Shown piece after piece: positions 7,635 to 16,557 of a stretch of 37,649 nt of DNA. This stretch comes from Kribbella antibiotica (GTDB lineage Bacteria; Actinomycetota; Actinomycetes; Propionibacteriales; Kribbellaceae). Location of the stretch: NCBI RefSeq assembly GCF_004349055.1, contig NZ_SMKX01000079.1, positions 1-37,649 of the forward strand, given 5' to 3'. The notes below the pieces were generated by a model. That model worked only from the letters and a program-made list of their open reading frames with translations. It had not been told where the DNA came from and ran no database searches. The translations under genes and the position numbers were made by a program. Numbering within the stretch: position 1 is the stretch's first letter; each line of letters opens with the position of its first letter.

Positions 7635-8777
7635 CAGGCCGACGCGCGGTTTCGGGCCGAACGACGTGGCTTTCTCCGGCAGCACGATGCCCTGCGAGGC
7701 GGAACGGAGCACCTGGTCCAGGGACGGAGCTGTCAGCTCCACTGCGGCCTGCGAAGGGCTCGCGAGCGCGACCGCGTCAGCGAGGGTGTGATGGAAGCCG
7801 ATGTCGTCCGTCTCCACTGCCCAGGCAGGCAGGAGCACGGAGTGCAGCAGTGAGACCATCGGCGCCTCCAGACCGTTGAGAGGTCGGACCGTCACCCAGC
7901 TTTCGCCATCTGTGACGCAGATGCGCTCGGCTACGTTCTCTACTCGGCCAGGCAACACCTCCCAGCCGGACGGCGTTCGAGCGGCGACAGTGGCGAGCGA
8001 AAGTCCCGGTACGACGCGGTGGATCGGGTCCAGGGTGAGCGGATGCCGGTTGTAGTCGACCAGCATCGCCAGACCGACCTCTGTGCTGTGCCGGGCTGGC
8101 TCGCGCCGGTTGCGTTCCAGGTAGGCCGCGTAGCGGTGGTGGCCGTCGGCAATCAGCGCCTCGTGTTTCGCAACCTCCGCTGCGATCACTGCGAGCGTTG
8201 CGGGATCTTCGATCCGCCAGATGCGGTGTTCGGCGCCGTTCTCGGTCTCGGCCTCCACCCACGGCACTCCGGCCCGGGCGGCGTCGACCGCGTCGCTGGC
8301 CGCGCCACCGTCGCCGTACGCGAGCAGGATGGGCTCTAGATCCGCATCCGTGGCTTCCATCAGCTCGAGGCGGTCATCGACCCAGTGCGGCATTACGTTC
8401 TCGTGCGGGAGCACTACGCGCCGCAGTGGATCCAGCGCCAGCGCACCGACCAAACCGCACAGTACGGCGTTGCCCAGGCGCTGTTCGTAGACGTACAACG
8501 CGGGCCGCGGGTCCTGGATCACCACTCCGGCACGCTGCCACCCGGCCAGGCGCTCGGCAGGCTCGTCGTACCGGCTCGGACCCAGGTTGGGGTCGCGTGG
8601 AAGGATGAGCCTCACCATGTTGTGCAGATCAGACGCAGTCAGCCGCCGGACCAGCGCGGGTTCCAGCACGTCGTACGGCGGTGAGGTGACCGCGCCCAGG
8701 CCACTCACCATCCCCGCCACGAAGCGCCACGCGCGCAGCGGGTCCAGCCGCAGCAAGCCCGCTCGAGAGTCCAGCAT
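7617..8777 (-). CDS. DUF1015 family protein
   Basis: 386 aa. Family marks in order: SPPYDV near the N-terminus, LPHENVMPHWVDDR in the middle, ADGHHRYAAYLERNR, and a C-terminal LPEKATSFGPKPRVGLL. DUF1015 proteins are widespread in bacteria; no activity is established that I can name with confidence. Two starts are possible, 8786 and 8777. I favour 8777 because TACGAT on the minus strand (8790-8785) would act as a -10 for a leaderless message starting there. Its 5' end lies only 24 bp from the divergent HAD gene, and its 3' end overlaps the pfkB-like gene by 18 bp. Confidence 0.88.
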   Translation of the reverse strand: MLDSRAGLLRLDPLRAWRFVAGMVSGLGAVTSPPYDVLEPALVRRLTASDLHNMVRLILPRDPNLGPSRYDEPAERLAGWQRAGVVIQDPRPALYVYEQRLGNAVLCGLVGALALDPLRRVVLPHENVMPHWVDDRLELMEATDADLEPILLAYGDGGAASDAVDAARAGVPWVEAETENGAEHRIWRIEDPATLAVIAAEVAKHEALIADGHHRYAAYLERNRREPARHSTEVGLAMLVDYNRHPLTLDPIHRVVPGLSLATVAARTPSGWEVLPGRVENVAERICVTDGESWVTVRPLNGLEAPMVSLLHSVLLPAWAVETDDIGFHHTLADAVALASPSQAAVELTAPSLDQVLRSASQGIVLPEKATSFGPKPRVGLLFRTL

Positions 8778-8801
8778 GAATCGCATCGTAGGTGAGGCCC
8801 T

Positions 8802-9914
8802 GTGAGCACGCATCGCGAAGCGCCCGCACCGCTGTCCGAGTGTGACGAACCGCTCGCCAGCCGGTACGACGTCGCTCTGCTGGATCTGGATGGCGTTGTG
8901 TACGTCGGCCCGGACCCGGTTCCGGAGGCGCCCGACCACCTGCGCAAGGCAGCCAAAGAGGGCATGCGGATCGGCTACATCACGAATAACGCCAGCCGTC
9001 CGGCCAGAATCGTGGCCGAGCACCTGGCTTCGTTCGGGCTGGATGTGATCGCTGACGACGTGGTGACGTCCGCCCAGGCCGCAGCGAAGCTGATCGCGAG
9101 TGAGTACCCCAAGGGCTCGCCGGTGCTCGTCATCGGCGGCGAAGGGCTCTACGCGGCGCTGGAGGAGTACGACCTGACTCCGGTGCGCAGCAGCGACGCG
9201 CGCCCGGTGGCCGTCGTACAGGGCTTTCACCCGGATGTGAACTGGGTGATGCTCGCCGATGGTGCGCATGCGATCAATGAGGGTGCGAAGTGGTTCGCAA
9301 CCAACCTTGACCTGACTATTCCGACCGCAGCGGGCATGGCACCCGGCAACGGCACGCTGGTGCAGGCCGTCCGGGCTGCGGTCGAGGTGGACCCGGTGGT
9401 GGCCGGCAAGCCGGCGCCGCCGCTGCTGGAGACCAGTATTGAGCGGCTGAAAGCCAAGAAGCCGTTGATGATCGGCGATCGGCTGGACTCCGACATCGCC
9501 GGTGCGCATGCGGTGGGAATCGCGAGTCTGTGGGTGGCAACCGGTGTCCACGACGCGCATGACCTGGCCAGAGCGCCGAAGAACGAACGGCCGACGTACA
9601 TCGCACCTGACCTGTCTGCGCTCGCGCAGAAGCAGCCTGGTGTGACTGTCGACGGCCGCAAGCACACCTGTGCAGGCTGGACAGCTGAAGTAGTCAGCGG
9701 CGCGGTGGCGATCAAGGGTGAGGGCGAGCCGTACGACGGGCTGCGCGCGATCCTGTCTGCGGTCTGGACCGCGACCGACGAGCCGGCCAAGCCGTCTGGG
9801 AAGACTGCGAAGTCAGCAACGCGGAGCAGTCGCCGTCCGCTGCCGAAGCCCGCCCCTGCGCTCGGCACGATCGCTGTCGACGCCGCTCTGCATCGGATCG
9901 GCCTCGAGAAGTGA
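8802..9914 (+). CDS. HAD-IIA phosphatase, Rv1692-like (glycerol-3-phosphate phosphatase family)
   Basis: 370 aa. HAD motifs: nucleophile D28 and acid D30 in LLDLDGVVY, motif II TNNAS, motif III K203 in AGKPAPP, motif IV GDRLDSD (226-231). The NagD-like C2 cap lies between motifs II and III. A C-terminal extension after about residue 275 (CAGWTAEVVSG and beyond) is also found in the M. tuberculosis homologue Rv1692, shown to be a glycerol 3-phosphate phosphatase in phospholipid head-group recycling. Position between an Rv1691-like and an Rv1693-like gene supports orthology. The GTG start has GGTGAGG (8791-8797) 4 nt upstream. A short hairpin (9900-9905 with 9913-9918) overlaps the stop codon. 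Confidence 0.9.
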   Translation: MSTHREAPAPLSECDEPLASRYDVALLDLDGVVYVGPDPVPEAPDHLRKAAKEGMRIGYITNNASRPARIVAEHLASFGLDVIADDVVTSAQAAAKLIASEYPKGSPVLVIGGEGLYAALEEYDLTPVRSSDARPVAVVQGFHPDVNWVMLADGAHAINEGAKWFATNLDLTIPTAAGMAPGNGTLVQAVRAAVEVDPVVAGKPAPPLLETSIERLKAKKPLMIGDRLDSDIAGAHAVGIASLWVATGVHDAHDLARAPKNERPTYIAPDLSALAQKQPGVTVDGRKHTCAGWTAEVVSGAVAIKGEGEPYDGLRAILSAVWTATDEPAKPSGKTAKSATRSSRRPLPKPAPALGTIAVDAALHRIGLEK

Positions 9915-9999
9915 GGCCATCCCTAACTGGTAGGCCAGCCCTGGCTGGTAATGCAGGGCTGAGGCGCTACCGTTGCTGGAACGAAGCGAGGAGGCAGTC
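9915..9999 (+). promoter_or_regulatory. Short intergenic region with candidate -10 and RBS
   Basis: Contains two copies of CTGGTA flanking an inverted CCAGCC/GGCTGG pair (9935-9940 and 9943-9948), a possible -10 TACCGT (9968-9973), and a strong RBS GAGGAGG (9988-9994) 5 nt before the next ATG. No -35 is obvious. It may be an internal promoter for the downstream tlyA-nadK-recN run. Confidence 0.35.
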
Positions 10000-10536
10000 A
10001 TGGTGATGGACGCACTGCGCGGCTACGTACAGCTGGCGAACGGCCTGACCGAGGTCAGCAAGCAGAAGGCCCAGGCAGCAGCCAAGGCGTTGCTGCAGCA
10101 GACCGGTGCGGATGCACTGACGTCCGGGCTGACCACGAAGGTGGGCGACCTGGCCGACGAGATCGTTGCTACCAGCAAGAGCAACCGCCAGTTGCTGCAG
10201 GCGATCGTGACGAACGAGGTCGAGGGCGCAGTGGCGCGGCTCGGGTTCGTCCGCTCCGAGGAGGTCGCAGCGCTGACCCGCCGGGTGCAGCAGCTGGAGA
10301 GCGAGCTGGCTGACGCCCAGGCGGCACCGGTGGCGGAGCCCGTCGTGGCCGCACCAGCGCCGGCCAAGAAAGCACCGGCCAAGAAAGCACCGGCCAAGAA
10401 AGCACCCGCCAAGAAGGCTGCGCCTGCCAAGAAGGTGGCGCCAGTGAAGAAGGCCGTTGCCAAGAAGGCCGCTCCGGCCAAGAAGGCTCCGGCGAAGAAG
10501 GCACCGGCCAAGAAGACGGCAGCGAAGAAGGCCTGA
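10000..10536 (+). CDS. Small helical protein with histone H1-like Lys/Ala/Pro tail
   Basis: 178 aa. Residues 1 to about 115 are helical, with the opening ALRGYVQLANGLTEVSKQKA and a coiled-coil-like stretch EEVAALTRRVQQLESELADA. From about residue 122 the chain is a run of PAKKA/PVKKA repeats, like eukaryotic histone H1 or the tail of mycobacterial HupB. The tail should bind DNA or other polyanions (inference); the helical part may oligomerise and somewhat resembles phasin-type proteins. The start at 10000 is set by GAGGAGG 5 nt upstream; the longer frame from 9973 lacks an RBS. The stop is 1 nt before the next GTG, so the genes are co-translated. Confidence 0.87.
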   Translation: MVMDALRGYVQLANGLTEVSKQKAQAAAKALLQQTGADALTSGLTTKVGDLADEIVATSKSNRQLLQAIVTNEVEGAVARLGFVRSEEVAALTRRVQQLESELADAQAAPVAEPVVAAPAPAKKAPAKKAPAKKAPAKKAAPAKKVAPVKKAVAKKAAPAKKAPAKKAPAKKTAAKKA

Positions 10537-10537
10537 C

Positions 10538-10822
10538 GTGACCGAACACCCTGGCGAGCAGTTCCCCCCGGACGTCGACCCTGACGTGGAACCGGACTAC
10601 ACGCCGGAGCAGGGTGAAGAGCGCCGGGCCCAGCCGGACTACGACTCTGAGCCCGGCTCGCAGGGCGAAGCCGGCCACACCCTCGTCGAAGAGGTGATGG
10701 GGCGGCTGCACGACCTGCGGGAGAAGCCGGTCGGTGAGCACGCCGAGGTCTACGCCGACCTGCACGAGCGCCTGCAGACCGCGCTGGTCGAGGCGGACTC
10801 CGACCAGGGCGACAACCGGTAA
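10538..10822 (+). CDS. Small conserved acidic protein, Rv1693-like
   Basis: 94 aa. The first half is acidic and Pro-rich and probably disordered. The second half, VMGRLHDLREKPVGEHAEVYADLHERLQTAL, is a conserved helical segment seen in small proteins at this position (between the HAD phosphatase and tlyA) across actinobacteria; Rv1693 is the M. tuberculosis case. The GTG start at 10538 follows the previous stop by 1 nt, and the TAA stop abuts the tlyA GTG. Function unknown. Confidence 0.85.
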   Translation: MTEHPGEQFPPDVDPDVEPDYTPEQGEERRAQPDYDSEPGSQGEAGHTLVEEVMGRLHDLREKPVGEHAEVYADLHERLQTALVEADSDQGDNR

Positions 10823-11638
10823 GTGGCCAAGGGAGTCAAGCGGTCACGGCTGGACGCGGAGCTGGTACGACGCGGTCTGGCGCGCTCGCGTGAGCAGGCG
10901 AGCGAGCTGATCGCGGCAGGCAAGGTCAAGGTGTCCGGGACGGTCGCCACGAAACCGGCGACCGGCGTCGGGAACGATGCGCCGATCGTGGTCGACACGT
11001 CCGAGACCGACGACCCGGGGTACGCGAGCCGTGGTGCGCACAAGCTGATCGGTGCGCTGGAGGCGTTCCCCGAGGTCCAGGTGAAGGGCCGGGTCGCGCT
11101 GGACGCCGGTGCCTCCACCGGCGGCTTCACCGACATCCTGCTGCGCAACGAGGCCGAGCGCGTGTTCGCTGTCGACGTCGGCTACGGGCAGTTGGTGTGG
11201 GCGTTGCAGACCGATGACCGGGTCACGGTGATGGATCGGACCAACGTCCGGACGCTGACACTGGAGCAGATCGGTGGTGAACCGGTTGATCTCGTGGTCA
11301 GCGACCTGAGCTTCATCTCCCTGACGTTGGTGCTGCCTGCTTTGCTGGGGGTGGTGAAACCGGACGGCGAACTGATGCTGATGGTGAAACCACAGTTCGA
11401 GGTCGGCAAGGAGCGGCTCGGTAAGGGCGGCGTGGTCCGGGACCCCGAGCTACGCGCGGACGCCGTACGGGGAGTGGCCAAGAAGGCCCATGCTCTGGGC
11501 TGGGGAATTGCCGGAGTGGCGGCGAGCCCGCTGCCGGGGCCGTCCGGAAATGTCGAGTACTTCCTGTGGATACGGCGTTCGGCGCCGCCGCTGGATGAGA
11601 CGATGCTGCAGGACGCGATCGAACGTGGACCGCAATAG
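10823..11638 (+). CDS. tlyA: TlyA family rRNA 2'-O-methyltransferase
   Basis: 271 aa. Residues about 5-65 form an S4 RNA-binding domain (SRLDAELVRRGLARSREQA). The rest is an FtsJ/RrmJ-like SAM methyltransferase with the SAM loop DAGASTGGFTD beginning at D94 and DLVVSDLSFISL around the catalytic Asp. TlyA methylates 2'-hydroxyls of cytidines in 16S and 23S rRNA, and its loss gives capreomycin resistance in mycobacteria. The GTG start directly follows the preceding TAA. The gene order with nadK and recN is conserved. Confidence 0.96.
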   Translation: MAKGVKRSRLDAELVRRGLARSREQASELIAAGKVKVSGTVATKPATGVGNDAPIVVDTSETDDPGYASRGAHKLIGALEAFPEVQVKGRVALDAGASTGGFTDILLRNEAERVFAVDVGYGQLVWALQTDDRVTVMDRTNVRTLTLEQIGGEPVDLVVSDLSFISLTLVLPALLGVVKPDGELMLMVKPQFEVGKERLGKGGVVRDPELRADAVRGVAKKAHALGWGIAGVAASPLPGPSGNVEYFLWIRRSAPPLDETMLQDAIERGPQ

Positions 11639-11649
11639 GAGGCAGACGA

Positions 11650-12579
11650 GTGGCTGAGCCGCGGCGCGTGCTGGTGATGGCGCACACCGGCCGGGACGAA
11701 GCGGTCGAGGTCGCTCGGAATGTGCACCGGCTGCTGACGGACGCCGGTCTGGTGGTGCGGCTGCTCGCGAAAGAGGCTGATGACCTCAAACTCGACCCGG
11801 TCGAGATCGCCGAGGACCCCGAGAAGGCCGCCCTGGATGTCGAGCTGATCATCGTGCTCGGCGGCGACGGCTCGATCCTGCGCGGCGTCGAGCTGGCGCG
11901 CCCGCACGGTACGCCGGTCCTAGGCGTGAATCTCGGTCATGTCGGGTTCCTGGCCGAGGCCGAGGTCGACGACCTGGAGCGGATCGTCCAGGTCGTGGTC
12001 GACCGCAGCTACACGGTCGAGGAGCGGATGACACTGGCCGTCGAGGTCACCCACGAGGACAAGCTGATCTTCGAGACCTGGGCGCTGAACGAGGCGAGTG
12101 TCGAGAAGGCCGCCCGCGAGAAGATGCTCGAGGTGCTGGTCGAGGTCGACGAACGCCCGCTGTCGCGCTGGGGCTGTGACGGGGTCGTGGTCGCGACGCC
12201 CACCGGCAGCACGGCGTACGCGTTCTCGGCCGGCGGGCCGATTGTCTGGCCGGAGGTCGAGGCGATCGTGCTGGTCCCGGTCAGTGCGCATGCCCTGTTC
12301 TCCCGGCCGATCGTGGTGGCGCCGACCTCGCAGCTGTCGATCGAGCTGGTCGAGTCCTGGAACGGTCGCGGAGTGCTGTGGTGCGACGGCCGGCGGATGG
12401 TCGAGGTGCCGCCCGGTGCTGAGATCGTGGTCCGGCGCGGAGCGCACCCGGTCCGGCTGGCCCGGGCCCACAAGGCGCCGTTCACCGACCGGCTGGTCGC
12501 CAAGTTCGATCTCCCGGTGCTCGGCTGGCGTGGCGCCGCCGAGCGCAAACGCAATCCCAACGGTCAACAGGAGACCTGA
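11650..12579 (+). CDS. nadK: NAD kinase
   Basis: 309 aa. It carries GGDGS (residues 71-75), NEAS in the middle, and GSTAYAFSAGGPI, the three signatures of NAD kinase. It phosphorylates NAD to NADP with ATP or polyphosphate. The GTG start has AGGAGG (11637-11642) 7 nt upstream, overlapping the tlyA stop. Its stop overlaps the recN start (TGATG), indicating coupled translation. Confidence 0.97.
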   Translation: MAEPRRVLVMAHTGRDEAVEVARNVHRLLTDAGLVVRLLAKEADDLKLDPVEIAEDPEKAALDVELIIVLGGDGSILRGVELARPHGTPVLGVNLGHVGFLAEAEVDDLERIVQVVVDRSYTVEERMTLAVEVTHEDKLIFETWALNEASVEKAAREKMLEVLVEVDERPLSRWGCDGVVVATPTGSTAYAFSAGGPIVWPEVEAIVLVPVSAHALFSRPIVVAPTSQLSIELVESWNGRGVLWCDGRRMVEVPPGAEIVVRRGAHPVRLARAHKAPFTDRLVAKFDLPVLGWRGAAERKRNPNGQQET

Positions 12580-14309
12580 TGCTTTCCGAAATCCGCATCA
12601 CCGGCCTGGGCGTGATCGAGGACGCGACACTGGACCTCGACCCCGGGTTCACAGCGGTGACCGGTGAGACCGGTGCCGGTAAGACGATGGTTGTGACCGG
12701 CGTGAACATGCTGCTGGGCGGCCGCGCCGACAGCGGCCTGGTGCGGCATGGGGTGCGGCGGGCACGGGTCGAGGGCCGGGCCACCAACGTGCCGAAGTCG
12801 ATCGTGCAGCAGGCCGAGGACCGTGGCGGCGAGCTGGACGAGGGCGACGAGCTGCTGATCGCGCGCGAGCTGTCGTCGGAGGGGCGCTCGCGGGCGTTCC
12901 TCGGCGGGGCTTCGGTGCCGGTGTCGGTGCTGGCCGAGGTCTCCGGTGACCTGGTGGCGATTCATGGCCAGGCCGATCAGTGGCGGCTGCTGCAGCCGGT
13001 TCGGCAGCGCGAGACCCTGGATGTCTTTGCGGGTAAGCCGGTTCTGGTCCCGTTGCAGGAGTACGCGACGTCGTACAAGCGGCATCGTGAGATCGAGGCC
13101 GAGCTGACCGAGCTGACCACCCGGCAACGTGACCGGCTGGCTGAGGCGGACCGGCTGCGGTTCGGGCTGGAAGAGGTCGCGAAGGCGGAGCCGCTGCCCG
13201 GTGAGGACACTGAGCTGGCGTCCGAAGAGGGCAGGCTCGCGTACGCCGATGGTCTGCGGACCGCGGCGACGAACGCCGCCGAGGCCCTTGCCTCCGAAGA
13301 TCTAGAGTCGACGCGGCCGGGCGACGTACTGGGTCTGTTGGCGATGGCCAAGCAGTTCCTCGATGGGGAACGCGAGCACGACCCCAAGCTGGCCGAGCTT
13401 GCGGACCGGGCTGGCGAGCTCGGGTATCTGGCAGCCGACCTGGCCGGCGAGCTCTCGTCGTACGCGTCTGACGTGGACACCGACCCGGCGCGGCTGTCCG
13501 TGGTGAGTGAGCGACGGTCGCTGCTCAACACTCTGATTCGCAAGTACGGCGGCGAAGACAGCACCGTGGACGAGGTGCTCGACTGGGCCAAGCGGTCCGC
13601 CGAGCGACTGGCCGAGCTGGACGGCAGCGACTCGCGCGTCGAGCTGCTGACCGGTGAGCTGGCCGAGCTCGACGCCAAGCTGGCCGACCTCGGCGGTCAG
13701 ATCCGCGAGGCGCGGCTCGATGCGGCGCAGCGGCTCGGCGTCCTGGTGTCGGAGGAGCTGACCGGCCTGGCGATGCCGCACGCGACGCTGTCGGTCGAGG
13801 TGCACGAAACCTCAGCCGGGCCGTTCGGTATCGACGAGGTCGAGTTCTGCTTCGCGGCAAACCCGGGCAGCCCGGCGCGGCCGCTGCAGAAGTCCGCGTC
13901 CGGTGGTGAGCTTTCGCGCGTGATGCTGGCGCTCGAGGTGATCCTGTCCGACACGCACAAGGTGCCGACGCTGGTCTTCGACGAGATCGACGCCGGGATC
14001 GGCGGCCGCGCCGCGGTCGAGGTCGGCAAGCGGCTGGCCCGGCTGGCCGAGAAGGCCCAGGTCATCGTCGTGACGCACCTGCCGCAGGTCGCCGCCTTCG
14101 CCGACCGGCACGCCGTCGTACTGAAGAGTGACGACGGCTCGGTCACCACCAGCGGTCTGGTCGCCCTCGATGACGATGCCCGCTTGAAGGAACTGTCCCG
14201 GATGATGGCCGGCATGGAGAACTCCGACGCCGCCCAGGCCCACGCCGAAGAGCTCCTCGCGCTGGCCGCCGAGCGTCACAACAAACCCAAAAAGAAGAAG
14301 AAGGCCTAG
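12579..14309 (+). CDS. recN: DNA repair ATPase RecN
   Basis: 576 aa, the normal RecN length. Walker A is GETGAGKT (residues 29-36). The middle is a long coiled coil rich in Glu, Leu and Arg. The ABC signature SGGELSRVMLALE and Walker B TLVFDEIDAGIGG lie near the C-terminus, followed by VIVVTHLPQVAAFAD. RecN is an SMC-like protein that acts early in double-strand break repair. The last codons read as a run of Lys (KPKKKKKA). The 121 bp after the stop have no gene and no clear terminator. Confidence 0.97.
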   Translation: MLSEIRITGLGVIEDATLDLDPGFTAVTGETGAGKTMVVTGVNMLLGGRADSGLVRHGVRRARVEGRATNVPKSIVQQAEDRGGELDEGDELLIARELSSEGRSRAFLGGASVPVSVLAEVSGDLVAIHGQADQWRLLQPVRQRETLDVFAGKPVLVPLQEYATSYKRHREIEAELTELTTRQRDRLAEADRLRFGLEEVAKAEPLPGEDTELASEEGRLAYADGLRTAATNAAEALASEDLESTRPGDVLGLLAMAKQFLDGEREHDPKLAELADRAGELGYLAADLAGELSSYASDVDTDPARLSVVSERRSLLNTLIRKYGGEDSTVDEVLDWAKRSAERLAELDGSDSRVELLTGELAELDAKLADLGGQIREARLDAAQRLGVLVSEELTGLAMPHATLSVEVHETSAGPFGIDEVEFCFAANPGSPARPLQKSASGGELSRVMLALEVILSDTHKVPTLVFDEIDAGIGGRAAVEVGKRLARLAEKAQVIVVTHLPQVAAFADRHAVVLKSDDGSVTTSGLVALDDDARLKELSRMMAGMENSDAAQAHAEELLALAAERHNKPKKKKKA

Positions 14310-14430
14310 ACGCGACACACCACCGGGTACGGCGGCCGCCGGGTCAAACGGTCGTTCCAAAGGATGAATTGGCCGGGCGGTGGGGTTGTGGGCTGGAACC
14401 GGGCTGCTGGCATGGCAGGATGAGAGCGCG

Positions 14431-15612
14431 ATGAAACTGCCCAGCCTGCGGAGAGCACGCCCGACTGAACTGCCCGGATCCACCGGTGTGGTCCGGCTCG
14501 ATCGGCGTACCAAGAATCTCACGAAACGGCTGAAGCCGGGCGAGATCGCGGTGATCGATCACGTCGATCTGGATCGGGTCAGTGCCGAGGCGCTGGTGGA
14601 CTGCAAAGTCGCCGCGGTGGTGAACGTCGCGGATTCGATCAGCGGCCGCTACCCGAACCTCGGCCCGGAGATCCTGGTCGCGGCGGGGATTCCGCTCGTC
14701 GACGGGGTTGGCCGCGAGCTGTTCTCGGCGCTGCACGAGGGCGAGCACGTCCGCTTGCACGACGGCACTTTGTATCGCGGTGACGAGGTCATCGCGAAGG
14801 GCGTTGCGCAGGACAGCCAGTCGGTCGCCGAGCTGATGGACGAAGCCCGGGCCGGCCTCTCCGCGCAGCTCGAGGCCTTCACCGCCAACACGCTGGACTA
14901 CCTACGGCGCGAGCGCGATCTGCTGCTCGACGGTGTCGGTGTCCCCGAGATTCATACGCCGATGGATGGCAAGCACGTGCTGATCGTCGTTCGTGGGTAC
15001 GACTACCGCGAGGACCTGGTCGCACTGCGGTCGTACATCCGCGAGTACCGGCCGGTCCTGATCGGTGTCGACGGCGGCGCGGACGCGCTGGTCGAGAACG
15101 GCTATGCGCCGGACCTGATCGTCGGCGACATGGACTCGGTCAAGGACGAGACGCTGAAGAGCGGCGCCGAGGTGGTCGTGCACGCGTACCGCGACGGCCG
15201 GGCGCCGGGATCGGAGCGGCTGGAGCGCCTTGGCGTGGAGTCGATCGAGTTCCCCGCCACCGGCACCAGCGAGGACGTCGCGATGCTGCTGGCCGATTCG
15301 AAGGGTGCCTCGCTGATCGTCGCGGTCGGCACCCACAACTCGCTGGTGGAGTTCCTCGACAAGGGCCGCTCCGGAATGGCCAGTACTTTCATCACCCGCT
15401 TGCGTGTCGGCGCCAAGCTGGTGGATGCGAAAGGCGTCGGCCGGCTGTATCGCAGCCGCGTGTCGACGTTCCAGATCGTCGCGCTGGTCGCGGCCGGTCT
15501 GTTCGCCCTCGGGATGGCGATGGTCGCCATCGACGCCGACGAAGTGCTCTGGTCGATCCTGCGGGCGCGCTGGAGCGACTTCGTCTACTGGATCCGGGAG
15601 CTGTTCACGTGA
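14431..15612 (+). CDS. steA: SteA-like cytokinetic ring protein (Rv1697 homologue)
   Basis: 393 aa. The middle and C-terminal parts carry a thiamine-pyrophosphokinase-like fold (VLIGVDGGADALVENGYAPD, then GDMDS), but no biosynthetic context for thiamine is present. One transmembrane helix lies near residues 338-360 (IVALVAAGLFALGMAMVAI). In Corynebacterium glutamicum SteA and SteB form a divisome-linked pair controlling septal peptidoglycan hydrolysis; M. tuberculosis Rv1697-Rv1698 is the same pair. The ATG at 14431 gives the family's usual N-terminus; a frame extending to 14380 adds 17 unlikely residues. The stop overlaps the steB GTG by 4 bp. Confidence 0.9.
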   Translation: MKLPSLRRARPTELPGSTGVVRLDRRTKNLTKRLKPGEIAVIDHVDLDRVSAEALVDCKVAAVVNVADSISGRYPNLGPEILVAAGIPLVDGVGRELFSALHEGEHVRLHDGTLYRGDEVIAKGVAQDSQSVAELMDEARAGLSAQLEAFTANTLDYLRRERDLLLDGVGVPEIHTPMDGKHVLIVVRGYDYREDLVALRSYIREYRPVLIGVDGGADALVENGYAPDLIVGDMDSVKDETLKSGAEVVVHAYRDGRAPGSERLERLGVESIEFPATGTSEDVAMLLADSKGASLIVAVGTHNSLVEFLDKGRSGMASTFITRLRVGAKLVDAKGVGRLYRSRVSTFQIVALVAAGLFALGMAMVAIDADEVLWSILRARWSDFVYWIRELFT

Positions 15613-16556
15613 TCGACTTTCGCTACCACATCGTCTCGATCGTGGCGATCTTCTTCGCCCTGGGCGCGGGTGTGGTGCTCGGCGCCGGCCCGCTGAAGGG
15701 CACCGGCAGCGACATCATCCTGAACCAGGCGAATGTCGACCGCGCCAGCCTGGTCGCCGCCCGCGACGAGATCACCCAGCTCAAGGCGCTGAACAAGTAC
15801 CACCAGGACTACGAGGCCAAGGTGACGGCCGGGCTGGCCAACGGCAAGCTGACCAACGTGAAGGTTGCCCTCGTCGTGATGCCGAACGCCGACAGCGATG
15901 TGGTCGACGGGCTGGACGACGAGCTGCAGAAGTCCGGCGCCCAGGTCACGGTCCGGGCCGCGCTGAACGCCAAGCTGTTCGACCCCGGTCAGCGCCAGCT
16001 GATCGAGCCGTTGATCACGCAACTCGCGACCGCTGACGTCGACTTCCCGAAGGACTCCACGACGTACGAGCGAGCGGGGCTGATCCTGGCGCGCGGGGTC
16101 GCGGCCAAGGAGCCGAACCGCACGGTCGACACCGACGCGACCAGGATCCTCCAGGGCATGAGCAGCTCGGAGCTGGTCTCGCTGAAGCCGGCGACGATCA
16201 AGGACCGCGCCACGCTGATCGTGGTCGTCGCAGGCAAGCCGGCCACCCCGGCCGTCGCCAGCTCGACGTACACCGACGCTGTGGACTTCATCGAGGGGCT
16301 CGACACCGGCAGCGCCGGTGTGGTCTTGGCCGGGACGCCGGACACCGCGAAGGACGGCGGACTTCTGAAGGCGTTGCGCAGTGACTCCGACGCCACCAAG
16401 ATCGTTTCCTCGGTGGATGTCGCCGATCTGCCCGCCGGGCAGATGACCGTCGTCTTCGCGCTGGTCGAGCAGCTGACCGGCAAGGCAGGCCAGTACGGCG
16501 CCTTCGACGCGAAGGACGGAATCGCGCCGGCCGCCGTCATGCCGAAGGACAACTGA
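15609..16556 (+). CDS. steB: SteB/MctB family protein (copper transporter MctB domain)
   Basis: 315 aa. The N-terminus MIDFRYHIVSIVAIFFALG begins a single signal-anchor helix (about residues 5-26), followed by a coiled-coil segment and a large extracytoplasmic domain. This is the family of M. tuberculosis Rv1698 (MctB, described as a copper-handling channel) and corynebacterial SteB, the partner of SteA in cell separation. Direct 4-bp overlap with steA supports the SteB role. GGGAG lies just before the GTG start. Confidence 0.9.
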   Translation: MIDFRYHIVSIVAIFFALGAGVVLGAGPLKGTGSDIILNQANVDRASLVAARDEITQLKALNKYHQDYEAKVTAGLANGKLTNVKVALVVMPNADSDVVDGLDDELQKSGAQVTVRAALNAKLFDPGQRQLIEPLITQLATADVDFPKDSTTYERAGLILARGVAAKEPNRTVDTDATRILQGMSSSELVSLKPATIKDRATLIVVVAGKPATPAVASSTYTDAVDFIEGLDTGSAGVVLAGTPDTAKDGGLLKALRSDSDATKIVSSVDVADLPAGQMTVVFALVEQLTGKAGQYGAFDAKDGIAPAAVMPKDN

Positions 16557-16557
16557 C

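Noticed and set aside
14431..15612. Thiamine pyrophosphokinase
   Set aside because: The fold and GDMDS motif are similar, but the C-terminal membrane helix and the coupling to the MctB/SteB gene identify SteA.
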